Below are positions 17,637 to 26,447 of a stretch of 64,000 nucleotides of DNA, in pieces. Source of the DNA: Shewanella cutis (GTDB taxonomy: Bacteria > Pseudomonadota > Gammaproteobacteria > Enterobacterales > Shewanellaceae); the NCBI RefSeq assembly GCF_022410515.1, contig NZ_JACSDI010000014.1:1-64000 (forward strand). Direction: 5' to 3'. Below the pieces are notes generated by a model, which made no database searches, was not told the origin of the DNA, and saw only the letters and a list, made by a program, of their open reading frames with translations. The position numbers and the translations under genes were made by a program. Every line of letters begins with the position of its first letter. Position 1 is the stretch's first letter.

Positions 17637-19304
17637 TTAAAGTTTTGCGACGTATTTGCCTGCTAAATAACCAAAGGTATAGCAACGTCCCAGAGACAGG
17701 CCGAATACCGTTAATGGGTAATCAACACCACCGTAGAAGCCAGCACCTAAGTTACCCACAATGAAGAGGCCCGGAATTTCTTTACCATCCGCATCCAGTA
17801 CTTGATGATTTTCGTTCACCAGAATTCCTGAACATAAGGTTGAAATTCTCATACGACGGTGAATGCCATAAAATGGTGGCTTAAGCACCGGAACCATTTT
17901 GCTCGCCGGTTTACCAAAATCTTCGTCTTTGCCTTTCTTACACAATTCGTTGTAACGATTCACGCTTGCAACAAAGGTTTTGGGATCACATTCTAGCTTC
18001 ACAGCTAATTCTTCTAAGGTGTTGGCGGCGTAGGTATTGGTCAAAGAAGGGAATACACCTTTTTTCTCGCCGGGCACTTCAGGCATATAAACCTTAAGCT
18101 CCTCTGGAGAATAAAGATGACCAGGCCAATCCTTCGCTTGTGTCATGTAATCCGAATCAAATACCTGAGAGTAATGTCCCGCGTTATACTCATCTTTCAG
18201 GTAGTTATTCATTAATGACATTTCAACTGTTTCATTAACGAAGCGTTCGCCTTTACGGTTAACGGCTAAGAAAGGCATATCGCACATTGAAGCAGGACCC
18301 GCGTCGAAGTCATGCAACATTTTGGTATGACCAACAGGTTCAATAACCCCACCGGCCCAATACGCCATGGCAAAGCCATCACCCGTACGGTCCATTTGTT
18401 TGCGTTCAAAGTTTTTCAGATCTGGAATAAAGAAATCACACATGGCCTTGTTATTTTGGTAATCACCAGAAGACAGAATGACCCCTTTCTTCGCCATGTA
18501 TTTGTGGTACTTACCATCACGAGTTTGAGCAATAACACCGATCACTTTGCCTGATTCGTCTTGGATCAGTTGTTTTGCAGGAGTGTTAAAGAAGAATTTA
18601 ACACCCGCCTTTTCCGCTGTTTTTGCCAGTGCACGAATACCATCACCGGTTGTGTAGGGTTTAGGACCACAGAATGAGGTCACAAAATTTAAACGGTCAG
18701 ATTGGTCCGCAATACCTCGAATACCATGTTGTACCTTGGTACCCTGATCGACCACTTGGCCACCACTTTGTTTCATTCGATCAATCACCCAAGTGACAGC
18801 TTCACCGGAGTTGTAAGCCCATTGTCTTAATAAACCAGGATGCGAGCGGTGAGCATTATCAGCCATCAAACGGCTTACTAACGCCTCAATAGCTGCTTTA
18901 TCACTATTTTTAAGATCGATGCCAGAACCAGTGTTTCCCTGTGAAACAGGAATGGCTTGTTTTTGTAAACAGGCAACTGTGGCGCCGTTTTCTCTGGCAG
19001 ATAAGGCGGCAGGAACACCGGAAGCTCCGGCACCGACAACAACAACGTCAAAGGTTTGAGTCGTTGCGATATCTTTATCTGCAATCGGTTTAGGTTTAGG
19101 TAAAAAACTTAAGGTTGCACCGCCAATCTCGGCACATTCGGCGCCTACTTGCAGTGGTGCAGCACTGGCAGACCCCATTCCTAAAGAGGCAAAAGCTAAA
19201 CCACCACTGCCCATTGCCGCTCGAGTCAGAAAACTTCTTCGAGAGATCCCGTTTTGAAGCACACTCGCTGTGTATTGATCAATTTCTTTCGATTTATTAC
19301 TCAT
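17637..19304 (-). CDS. Tat-exported FAD-dependent reductase, flavocytochrome c-type flavin subunit
   Basis: 555 residues. A twin-arginine signal (ISRRSFLTRAAMG) is followed by the FAD-binding GXGXXG in VVVVGAGASGVPAA and a fumarate reductase/succinate dehydrogenase flavoprotein fold. The region RKGERFVNE keeps the arginine that acts as proton donor in fumarate reductases. The HHTMGG and GANRLGGN segments that bind the fumarate carboxylates are replaced by ISTLCSG and GGVDYPLTVFG. It is therefore unlikely to use fumarate and should reduce another unsaturated substrate. ATG 19304 has AAAGGAG eight bases upstream and puts the Tat signal near the N-terminus. Confidence 0.82.
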   Translation of the reverse strand: MSNKSKEIDQYTASVLQNGISRRSFLTRAAMGSGGLAFASLGMGSASAAPLQVGAECAEIGGATLSFLPKPKPIADKDIATTQTFDVVVVGAGASGVPAALSARENGATVACLQKQAIPVSQGNTGSGIDLKNSDKAAIEALVSRLMADNAHRSHPGLLRQWAYNSGEAVTWVIDRMKQSGGQVVDQGTKVQHGIRGIADQSDRLNFVTSFCGPKPYTTGDGIRALAKTAEKAGVKFFFNTPAKQLIQDESGKVIGVIAQTRDGKYHKYMAKKGVILSSGDYQNNKAMCDFFIPDLKNFERKQMDRTGDGFAMAYWAGGVIEPVGHTKMLHDFDAGPASMCDMPFLAVNRKGERFVNETVEMSLMNNYLKDEYNAGHYSQVFDSDYMTQAKDWPGHLYSPEELKVYMPEVPGEKKGVFPSLTNTYAANTLEELAVKLECDPKTFVASVNRYNELCKKGKDEDFGKPASKMVPVLKPPFYGIHRRMRISTLCSGILVNENHQVLDADGKEIPGLFIVGNLGAGFYGGVDYPLTVFGLSLGRCYTFGYLAGKYVAKL

Positions 19305-19441
19305 TTGATACTCCTTTGCCCTCATTGCGAGTGGTATTGCACTCACAATGGTGCTGGGTCTATTCGTGCCCAGATTTTTTACGTGTATTTAGAAGCTAAA
19401 ACCGCTGCGTTGACTTAAGAACACCCAATCAATCGACAATT

Positions 19442-19459
19442 AAATGTATGACATATGAC
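19442..19459. promoter_or_regulatory. Candidate GntR operator upstream of the reductase gene
   Basis: AAATGTATGACATATGAC contains the perfect inverted repeat ATGT-ATG-ACAT. A near copy (16 of 18 bases the same) lies upstream of the porin and regulator genes at 21017-21034. FCD-type GntR regulators bind short palindromes of this sort. The regulator at 21220 is the natural candidate to bind it. Confidence 0.55.
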
Positions 19460-19645
19460 AATACATAAAAAGAGGTATTAGCAACATCTTTGCAGTACTT
19501 CACAAAATATTTAATCTATGGAAAAACTAACCTTATTAAATAAGCAACTTCAGACTATTTTCAAACTCACCATTTAATAGATAAACACTCTAATTTTAAT
19601 TATCTAATTAAAAATTAATTTAAATTTATTTTCACAAGAAAAAAT

Positions 19646-19672
19646 GGGCATACCCAAAACAATGGTATACCC
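19646..19672 (-). terminator. Terminator after the OprD-like porin
   Basis: A 9-bp stem (GGGCATACC with GGTATACCC, one wobble pair) with a 9-base loop is followed on the minus strand by a run of T. It lies about 30 bases past the porin stop. Between it and the reductase start (19305-19645) is a 340-base AT-rich region that holds the operator candidate and no gene. Confidence 0.7.
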
Positions 19673-19703
19673 TTAAAAAGTTACAGGGGAGCAGTTTTCA
19701 GTA

Positions 19704-20939
19704 CTAATGACCTAAAGTAAATTTATAGTTAATATAGAACCGAACATCATTGAAATTCTCACCTTGATCAAAATCAATAGTGGCATAACGAGCTTTCAGC
19801 CCCAAACCAGAAAGAGCCCCGGAGAACTTATAACTAATTGAATAGTTCATTTCGCTAAAATCACTTCCCTTATCCTCTGGCACATCATATTGCCCATAAT
19901 ATGCATAGGCCTCTAATCCATTAAGGCCCAGTTTCTCAAAATCATAGGCTAGTTTTAATGCATTGACTTCTTCATCAGCACGCGCAGATTGATATACCTG
20001 TTGAATAACCACTTTTTCATCTCCCCATGGAGTGAGCACAGTGTCATCACCAGTTTTAGCATATAGATAAGTGATATCAGCACCAGCAAACTTGGCACCG
20101 AGATGGAAACCATATTGATATGTGTCTAGTGGGCCGCCAGTTTCATCACCCGTTGCTTTCTGAGTTAAGTAAGATGGAGTGAGATAAAAATTAACCGCAC
20201 TGATGTCAGTGGAGAATTTTACTTTTGCATAGGTTTGATTAAAAACATCTTCCATGCGGTAATGCCAAAGATTAACCTCGGTTTTGACCGCTTCGAAAGG
20301 TAACTGATATTTAGCACCCAGAGCATAAACAGGGTTATCTGCCACCTCAGTAATCACACCCGATCTTGCCAACTCACTTTGTACAGCTTCTTTAACGGAG
20401 ATAAAACTGTTATCAGACCATCCCATTGAATCAGTAATGTACAGTGCGGAAAGTGTAAGATTATTTACGCTATTATTTTCAACTGAAAAACCACGAAATG
20501 TTCTTGGAATTGCTCTAATATCATGTGGGTTCATCATGGGGGTTCTTAATTCTTGAGCCCCAAGTTTAAATTTAGTATTCCACCAATCACCTTGAATAAA
20601 ATATTCTTGCAATCGATTGACACTATCATGGTCGCCATTTTTATCTCGAGCCACTAAACCATAAACACTATCAGAATCATTAGTCCAAATTGGATTAGCA
20701 GAGGCAAAGCTAGTACCAAAACTAATACCGTTAACTTTAGCGGTATTATAATAAAACAACCCACCTAATGACGTATCATGTTTTTTATTCGTTGCACCAT
20801 CAAAATCACGCGTAAAATCAAATAACCTCAACTCTCCTTTAACCGTCCCTTCACTAAACATTTTGTCAATAGTCGTATCTGCAAATACAGATACAGAAAG
20901 AGCAGATAGCACAAAAAAAGATAAATATTTCATTTTCAT
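19704..20939 (-). CDS. OprD-like outer-membrane porin
   Basis: About 411 residues with a signal peptide (MKMKYLSFFVLSALSVSVFA) and a long beta-barrel body. Features of OprD-type substrate-specific porins are GTVKGELRLFDFTRDFDG at the N-terminus, the MMNPHDIRAIPRTFRGFSVEN segment and the final strand DVRFYINYKFTLGH. It probably admits the small organic substrate of the adjacent reductase. Three in-frame ATG codons occur in a row; 20939 has the best spacing to AGGA. The closely placed reductase, cytochrome and GntR regulator make one functional unit. Confidence 0.8.
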   Translation of the reverse strand: MKMKYLSFFVLSALSVSVFADTTIDKMFSEGTVKGELRLFDFTRDFDGATNKKHDTSLGGLFYYNTAKVNGISFGTSFASANPIWTNDSDSVYGLVARDKNGDHDSVNRLQEYFIQGDWWNTKFKLGAQELRTPMMNPHDIRAIPRTFRGFSVENNSVNNLTLSALYITDSMGWSDNSFISVKEAVQSELARSGVITEVADNPVYALGAKYQLPFEAVKTEVNLWHYRMEDVFNQTYAKVKFSTDISAVNFYLTPSYLTQKATGDETGGPLDTYQYGFHLGAKFAGADITYLYAKTGDDTVLTPWGDEKVVIQQVYQSARADEEVNALKLAYDFEKLGLNGLEAYAYYGQYDVPEDKGSDFSEMNYSISYKFSGALSGLGLKARYATIDFDQGENFNDVRFYINYKFTLGH

Positions 20940-21016
20940 CATCATCTTCCTGTTATGAGTTGACATGTTCAACATGTCTATACTGGTTAAGAAATAGACT
21001 CAAAACCATCTCACAC

Positions 21017-21034
21017 AAATGTATGACGTATAAC
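21017..21034. promoter_or_regulatory. Candidate GntR operator between porin and regulator genes
   Basis: AAATGTATGACGTATAAC matches 16 of 18 bases of the site at 19442-19459. It sits in the divergent region between the porin and the FadR/GntR gene, where it could control both. Confidence 0.55.
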
Positions 21035-21219
21035 CTTTATCAACAATAATGATTGAACGAATATGAGAAATAAGTTGCGAAATCTATCAAGATGTTACAT
21101 CGATCAACAAAAGTGAATGTTTTTTAATCACTAATGTAGAGAAAGCGAGAGTACAATTTCTGCCTAAAAAGTACTTTTATGTTAAGATGCCTGAACTAAG
21201 CATATAGAGGGGCAGACTA

Positions 21220-21945
21220 GTGCATAACTTCAAGCCAATTAAGCAGATAAAAGCATCTAGTGAAGTTGGACAACAGCTGAAAAACGCTATTTTAGGTGGT
21301 GATTATAAAGCTGGAGATAAACTACCATCCGAACGCGAACTCATAGAATTATTCCAAGTCAGCCGTACGGTTGTCAGAGAAGCAATTAAGAGTCTTGAAG
21401 CGGGCGGCTTAGTGGAAATTCGCCAAGGCGCAACAGGCGGCGCATTTGTAAAACATCTGACATTTGAACGTTTAAGTGACGCCTGCCATGATATGTTTAT
21501 GATGGGAAAGCTATCACTCCCCGAATTATGCCAAGCGCGCATTTTGATTGAGCCTCAAGTAACAAGAATGGCAGCTAAAAATTGCACACCAACACAGGCA
21601 ATAGCGCTACACGAAGCTTTACGACACGAGAATGATTCGCACGCTTATCCGGATACTGTCGCCTTACGCTCCGAAGTGCATTATTTGTTAGCAGAGATGT
21701 CTGGCAATCGCTTCTTAGAGGCAATCGTGAAATCACTGCTAATTTTACTTAAAAATCAAACGATAAAATTTGAACCGCCAACGGATGAAATCCATCCTTT
21801 AGGCCTACATGATGCAATAGTTCAAGCTGTTATCGAAAAAGATGAAGCCAAAGCCGAAGCTGAAATGTTAGCGCATTTAGAAGACTTTAATAGTCGTTTG
21901 AAAGAAATCGAACGCAGATATATCAAACGGCAAAGTGACTCATAG
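21220..21945 (+). CDS. FadR/GntR family transcriptional regulator (FCD domain)
   Basis: 241 residues. A GntR winged helix domain (GDKLPSERELIELFQVSRTVVREAIKSLEAGGLVEIRQG, first 75 residues) is followed by an all-helical FCD ligand domain. The FCD metal/ligand residues appear in ARILIEPQVTRMAA, SEVHYLLAEMSGN and LHDAIVQAVIEKDEAKAEAEMLAHL. FCD regulators respond to small organic acids. It starts at GTG 21220, with GAGGGG at 21207-21212. It is divergent from the porin, reductase and cytochrome genes and probably controls them in response to the reductase substrate. Confidence 0.88.
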   Translation: MHNFKPIKQIKASSEVGQQLKNAILGGDYKAGDKLPSERELIELFQVSRTVVREAIKSLEAGGLVEIRQGATGGAFVKHLTFERLSDACHDMFMMGKLSLPELCQARILIEPQVTRMAAKNCTPTQAIALHEALRHENDSHAYPDTVALRSEVHYLLAEMSGNRFLEAIVKSLLILLKNQTIKFEPPTDEIHPLGLHDAIVQAVIEKDEAKAEAEMLAHLEDFNSRLKEIERRYIKRQSDS

Positions 21946-21968
21946 TACTGGAGCGTTTCGCTGAATTT

Positions 21969-21994
21969 AGGCATTACAACACAGTGTAATGCCT
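21969..21994 (+). terminator. Terminator after the GntR gene
   Basis: A 10-bp perfect stem (AGGCATTACA / TGTAATGCCT) with a 6-base loop, 24 bases after the stop codon. The following tail is C/T-rich rather than pure T. Confidence 0.65.
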
Positions 21995-22373
21995 CATCCC
22001 TCTTCAATAGCCCTTGATGGCTAATGGACCAAGCCCTAAAGCAATGGCCTCTTCTAATCGGAAAACTGAAACGGCTCATACCGTCTTTTAAATATTTACA
22101 ACATATCAAATCTACATTTAAAGCTAACGCCATCAATTGATGAATCGGAATGTATCCCTTTCATTGCAGCTTACCTTTAAAGCATTTATCGCCACCTTCG
22201 CTTTAAAAAACAAAACGCCTAATGAAGTTCATTAAACGTTTTAGGAGTAAATAACCGTCAATAAATGTCGGACAAGACGCCCAGAAGCGAGTAATCCGGT
22301 TACGAAAAACAGGCTAGCGATGCGATGAACGCAGCTCATACTGAACATGCTTATAGACTCAAGGTGCAAGATA

Positions 22374-22526
22374 TTATTTCTTGCAACGTCCAATGTTGGA
22401 ACCAGTAGATGTGACTTTGTTACACTCCTTAGCGACTGTCTTAGGGTCTTCATCATGTGTCGATGCGCAGCCACTTAAACCAAGAAGCGCAAGGGGGATA
22501 AGTACCACTGTCCATTTTTTTAGCAT
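22374..22526 (-). CDS. Small putative lipoprotein
   Basis: A 50-residue protein with a lipoprotein signal (MLKKWTVVLIPLALLGLSGC, lipobox LSGC), then a short mature tail with two more cysteines (KECNKVTSTGSNIGRCKK). I do not recognise a family beyond small lipoproteins with this tail type. The surrounding 21995-22373 and 22527-22701 hold only a weak hairpin near 22205-22242 and AT-rich sequence; no other gene is seen there. Confidence 0.6.
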   Translation of the reverse strand: MLKKWTVVLIPLALLGLSGCASTHDEDPKTVAKECNKVTSTGSNIGRCKK

Positions 22527-22701
22527 TGTATACATCCACAAGTTAGTTACTGTTTAAAAATTTGTTGCCACAGTGCAACATTAAAACAGGAAGCTAACCA
22601 ATAAAATCTCTTGTTACAATACTATAAACTGCAAAGCTAATGTAAATTAATACATTCTGCTGAAGACTTAGCGTTTATTAAGCGATGTGACGGTAAACCA
22701 C

Positions 22702-23028
22702 TTAGGCGATGACTTGGTGATAGGTTTCCACATGGAAGGACTCAACCAACTCGGGCATCACCTGATGGAAATAATGCTGAATGGCATCCTTAGCGCAGTG
22801 CTCATCGAACGCGGTGATATCGACAAACTTCTCAACAAAAGTCACGCGGCGCGGTTCATCACGGCTGACATTGAGCTCATACCGGATACAGCCCGCTTCA
22901 CGGCGTGTGTCGGGGATAAGCGAGGCGAGTGCAGCAATCAAGGCCTCAGTTTTGCCTTCCTTAGCTAAAAAGCTCGCAACGCACACGAGTTGTTGTTGAT
23001 TGATTTTATAGTCCGTAACTGTAGTCAT
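22702..23028 (-). CDS. Antibiotic biosynthesis monooxygenase-fold protein (YgiN-like)
   Basis: 108 residues with the ABM ferredoxin-like fold: VASFLAKEGKTEALIAALASL, CIRYELNVSRDEPRRVTFVEKFVD and the terminal HVETYHQVIA. The family includes quinol monooxygenase YgiN and related small dimeric enzymes. Substrate cannot be told from sequence. It is a short single gene, 43 bases after the acetyltransferase gene in the same direction. Confidence 0.8.
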   Translation of the reverse strand: MTTVTDYKINQQQLVCVASFLAKEGKTEALIAALASLIPDTRREAGCIRYELNVSRDEPRRVTFVEKFVDITAFDEHCAKDAIQHYFHQVMPELVESFHVETYHQVIA

Positions 23029-23071
23029 TTGATTTCCTTAATAAGAGTAAATTCAGCTAGTTAAAACCAGA

Positions 23072-23545
23072 TCACTTAGGCTGATAGCGCATATCAATAT
23101 GGGGAATACCATCTTCCAAATACATTTCGGAACAGGCGCTAAAGCCGAGTTTTTGGTAGAAGCTTTTCAGATAATCCTGAGCACCAATTTGGATACCCGC
23201 AGCAGGCCAAGTGCTGAGCGCAGCATCAATTGCATTCTGCATAAGAGGTGTTGCCAATCCTTGCCCACGTCCCGCTGGAGATATCACCACGCGGCCAATG
23301 CTTGCCTCAGGATAACTCAGCCCCGGCGGTAAAACTCGGGCATAAGCAAGTAATTCACCCTGTGGCGATAAACCCATTAAATGCAGAGTTTCAGGATGCC
23401 TATCTTTATCGTCTAGTTCAGGGTAAGCACAGGCTTGCTCGACCACAAACACATCAACACGTAACTTGAGAATGTCGTACAAAGTATTGGCATTTAATTG
23501 ATTAAATGACAGATTTTGCCACTGAATGGAATTTTGTATCGGCAT
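23072..23545 (-). CDS. elaA: GNAT acetyltransferase, ElaA-like
   Basis: 157 residues. LYDILKLRVDVFVVEQACAYPELDDKD is typical of ElaA, and the acetyl-CoA site is IGRVVISPAGRGQGLATPLM (R/Q-x-x-G-x-G/A). The C-terminus, LGFSACSEMYLEDGIPHIDM, also fits ElaA. ElaA substrates are not established. It is cytosolic. Confidence 0.85.
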   Translation of the reverse strand: MPIQNSIQWQNLSFNQLNANTLYDILKLRVDVFVVEQACAYPELDDKDRHPETLHLMGLSPQGELLAYARVLPPGLSYPEASIGRVVISPAGRGQGLATPLMQNAIDAALSTWPAAGIQIGAQDYLKSFYQKLGFSACSEMYLEDGIPHIDMRYQPK

Positions 23546-23603
23546 AGATGCGTCTCTACAACAATCGAAGGGACCTGCGAGTCTACCACAGTGCTTAGCG
23601 CAT

Positions 23604-23640
23604 AAAAAAGCGCCTTAATGCTGGGGGAGAATTAAGGCGC
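23604..23640 (-). terminator. Terminator after the EmrB-like gene
   Basis: A perfect 10-bp stem (GCGCCTTAAT / ATTAAGGCGC) with an 11-base loop is followed on the minus strand by six T. It lies 37 bases after the stop of the MFS pump gene. Confidence 0.85.
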
Positions 23641-23676
23641 AAGGAGTTAATGAGAACTAACAACAAAACCTAAGCC

Positions 23677-25296
23677 TTAATCGATTACCGTATCATGGGC
23701 CGCTTGGCTCTGGGGTTTACGAATGAGCAGCACAGCCACTACGGCAATTAGCAACAAGGCTCCCATAATAAAAAACACATCATTATAGGCTTGTATATAC
23801 GCCTGCTGACTCATAGTTTTCGCCAATAATGCTTTAGCCTGCGCGGCGGCGGTGTAAGGATCAGAGCCCCCCATCTGCAGCAGACTCGCGCTCTGGTTTA
23901 AATAATCCTGTGCCTGAGCACTAACTGCAGGCAAAGACTCCTTCACATGTGCTAAATGGTTGCGGGATAGATTATCGGTTAAGGTCGCCACCAGCGCGAT
24001 ACCAAAGGCGCCGCCTAAATTACGCATCACATTTAACACCGTTGAGGCCGATGGGTTTTCATGGGGTTTTAAATGGGCCGTCGCCAGCATTCCAATAGGC
24101 ACTAAAATAAACGGCTGACCCAAGGCGCGTACTACTTGAGAGGCAATCATCTGCGGCCCTGCGTAATCGGCAGTCATTTGGCTGTTCATATAATAACTAA
24201 GGGCAAACATAAAAAAGCCAAAGGCGGCCAAGTAACGACCATCGAAACGCTGCATTAAACGCGGCACTAATGGCAAAACGAGTAGCTGCGGAAATCCCAT
24301 CCACATAATCACCTCGCCGATTTCCAGCGGTGTGTAATCATGGACTTGCGATAAATACAGTGGGATCAAATAGATCGCGCCAAAGAGTGCCATCCCCAGT
24401 AAAAAATACGCCACGGTTGAAAGCACAAAATCACGTTTACCGAGCAGGCGTAAATTCACTAAAGGCTCTTTACGTTTAAGTTGGATCCACACAAACAGCA
24501 CTAAATTCACCGCGGCAATAATGGCGAGATTGCGGATCAAATCCGAACCGAACCAATCTTTACGGTTTCCCTCCTCAAGCACCACCTCAAGGCAACCCAT
24601 CCCCAGCGCCATAGTGACAATGCCAGCAAGGTCAGCATTTTTTAATTTATCCCACACCACAGGTCGTTTTTCGAGACCATAGGCCAACATCGCCATCACC
24701 AGTAAACCGGGTGGCACGTTGATATAAAACAGGTAATGCCAACTAAAGTGCTCAGTTAACCAACCGCCTAAGGTTGGGCCAATCGACGGCGCAAAGGTAG
24801 CCGTCACGCCAAAGAGCGCCATCCCTACAGCACGTTTATTCTCGGGTAAAAATTCTAAGATCAACCGAAATGCCAGCGGGATCAGCGCGCCACCAAAGAA
24901 GCCCTGCAACGCCCGAAAGGCGATCATAGACTCCAAGTTCCACGAGATAGAACAAAGAATAGAAGCAAAAATAAAAGCCGCAGTGGTCCAGAGCAGATAA
25001 CGCCGTACCGACAACCCAGTGCTTAACCAGCCTGAGAGCGGAATAGCGATCATCTCGGCAACCAGATACGCCGTTGAAATCCAACTGCCTTCTTCGAGCG
25101 TTGCCCCAAGGCTACCTTGAATCTCCTTCATCGAGGCATTGGTAATTTGAATATCGAGGATCGCCATAAAGGCACCGATCAAACCACCAAAAACGGCAAT
25201 CCACGAACGACGACTGCCGCGCTCGTATGCACTCGGCGCACTAACTGTTGTTGCTATCGCCATTGCAGGTGCAGTGTCAGCTCCGACGGCACTCAT
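23677..25296 (-). CDS. emrB: EmrB-type multidrug MFS transporter (DHA2 family)
   Basis: 539 residues with fourteen likely membrane helices. DHA2 hallmarks are LDIQITNASMKEIQGSLGAT near helix 1, WLSTGLSVRRYLLWTT, and GPTLGGWLTEHFSWHYLFYINVP. It works with the EmrA-like membrane-fusion protein and an outer-membrane channel to expel hydrophobic compounds. It starts one base after the emrA stop, so the two are coupled. The substrate is unknown. Confidence 0.9.
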   Translation of the reverse strand: MSAVGADTAPAMAIATTVSAPSAYERGSRRSWIAVFGGLIGAFMAILDIQITNASMKEIQGSLGATLEEGSWISTAYLVAEMIAIPLSGWLSTGLSVRRYLLWTTAAFIFASILCSISWNLESMIAFRALQGFFGGALIPLAFRLILEFLPENKRAVGMALFGVTATFAPSIGPTLGGWLTEHFSWHYLFYINVPPGLLVMAMLAYGLEKRPVVWDKLKNADLAGIVTMALGMGCLEVVLEEGNRKDWFGSDLIRNLAIIAAVNLVLFVWIQLKRKEPLVNLRLLGKRDFVLSTVAYFLLGMALFGAIYLIPLYLSQVHDYTPLEIGEVIMWMGFPQLLVLPLVPRLMQRFDGRYLAAFGFFMFALSYYMNSQMTADYAGPQMIASQVVRALGQPFILVPIGMLATAHLKPHENPSASTVLNVMRNLGGAFGIALVATLTDNLSRNHLAHVKESLPAVSAQAQDYLNQSASLLQMGGSDPYTAAAQAKALLAKTMSQQAYIQAYNDVFFIMGALLLIAVVAVLLIRKPQSQAAHDTVID

Positions 25297-25297
25297 C

Positions 25298-26350
25298 TTA
25301 ACGACCTAAAGTCGCTGCAATCGCAGCCGTTGGATTGGACGAAGTATCAACCTTCACCACCGCACTTAAGCCCGGCACGATCCGAGCATCCTCAGTTAAC
25401 TCTAAACGGATCCGCACTGGGATACGCTGCACGATTTTAGTGAAGTTACCCGTGGCATTTTCGGCGGGCAGTAGACTAAATTTGGCTCCGGATGCCGGAG
25501 ACAGGCTATCGATAACACCAGTAAAGGTCTTGTCGGGAAACGCATCGAGACTCACCTGTACCACTTGTCCGGGTTGCATATGTTGGATCTGGGTTTCTTT
25601 AAAGTTCGCCGTGATCCACACTGCCCCATCCGGAACCAAACTGTAGAGTGCCTGGCCGGGCTGCACGTACTGCCCCACCATAGCGCCACGTTTGCCTATC
25701 ACCCCAGAAAAGGGCGCTGTTACGCGGGTATCATTAAGTTGGATATTAGCCAGCGCCAATGTAGCATCGGCCTGCTCAACCACGGAGCGGGCTTGATTAA
25801 GCTGAGCATTAAACACGGCAAGCTCGCGTTGTTTCGCCACCAGCAGTGCCTTGGCTTCATCGAGGTGCGCCGCCGCAGCATCAAACCCCGCTTGCAATTG
25901 ATCCACATCGTCCTGTGAGCTGTAATTGCTGACTTTTAACTTTTTGGCACGACTTAACTGCTGCTCTGCACGGATGTTATCCGCCTGCGCTGCGACCACG
26001 GCGGCGCTCGCTTGGCTGATCAAGGCGTGCTGTAGCTCAACTTTAGCGGCTAAGGTTTGCAGATCGGCCTTCGCACTGGCGAGTGATGCCTCGGCTTGGC
26101 TTACTTTGGCGATAAATTGGTTATCTTCGAGCTGGGCTAATAACTCACCTTTACGTACGTGCTGGTTATCTGTCACATCGGATAACACCACATAACCCGG
26201 CACTTTTACACTCACATGGGAGATATCTGCCTCAACATAGGCATTATCTGTCGTTTCAATAAAACGAACTTGAGTCCACCAGTAATAACCGCCACCCGCG
26301 ATGGCGGCGAGTAATAATGGCGCGGCGATGATGAGTTTACTTTTGGACAT
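25298..26350 (-). CDS. emrA: EmrA-type membrane fusion protein (HlyD family)
   Basis: 350 residues. One N-terminal membrane helix (LIIAAPLLLAAIAGGGYYWW) is followed by the split biotinyl-lipoyl fold (ETTDNAYVEADISHVSVKVPGYV and FSGVIGKRGAMVGQYVQPG) and a long coiled-coil hairpin (about 90-200). It links the inner-membrane pump to a TolC-like channel. It has a good AAGGAGT ribosome site. It is the first gene of the emrAB pair, divergent from a LysR regulator. Confidence 0.9.
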   Translation of the reverse strand: MSKSKLIIAAPLLLAAIAGGGYYWWTQVRFIETTDNAYVEADISHVSVKVPGYVVLSDVTDNQHVRKGELLAQLEDNQFIAKVSQAEASLASAKADLQTLAAKVELQHALISQASAAVVAAQADNIRAEQQLSRAKKLKVSNYSSQDDVDQLQAGFDAAAAHLDEAKALLVAKQRELAVFNAQLNQARSVVEQADATLALANIQLNDTRVTAPFSGVIGKRGAMVGQYVQPGQALYSLVPDGAVWITANFKETQIQHMQPGQVVQVSLDAFPDKTFTGVIDSLSPASGAKFSLLPAENATGNFTKIVQRIPVRIRLELTEDARIVPGLSAVVKVDTSSNPTAAIAATLGR

Positions 26351-26367
26351 GAATGACTCCTTGATTA

Positions 26368-26394
26368 GTGAGTCCTAGTGTACTACTGTCTCAC
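26368..26394. promoter_or_regulatory. Candidate operator between emrA and the LysR gene
   Basis: An interrupted palindrome (GTGAG, 17 bases, CTCAC, with inner AGT/ACT symmetry) sits in the 97-base divergent region. LysR regulators usually bind such sites near their own promoter. Assignment is by position only. Confidence 0.35.
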
Positions 26395-26447
26395 CAAGTT
26401 TATTAGATAGTTAAAAATCAACCCACTGTTTCACTGGTGTAACAATC

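Noticed and set aside
17637..19304. Fumarate reductase
   Set aside because: The flavoprotein fold and the arginine segment fit, but the carboxylate-binding HHTMGG and GANRLGG motifs are replaced.
22205..22242. Possible terminator hairpin in the gap after the GntR gene
   Set aside because: The stem is interrupted (AAAACG and AATG parts only) and no gene ends nearby on either strand, so it is only noted.
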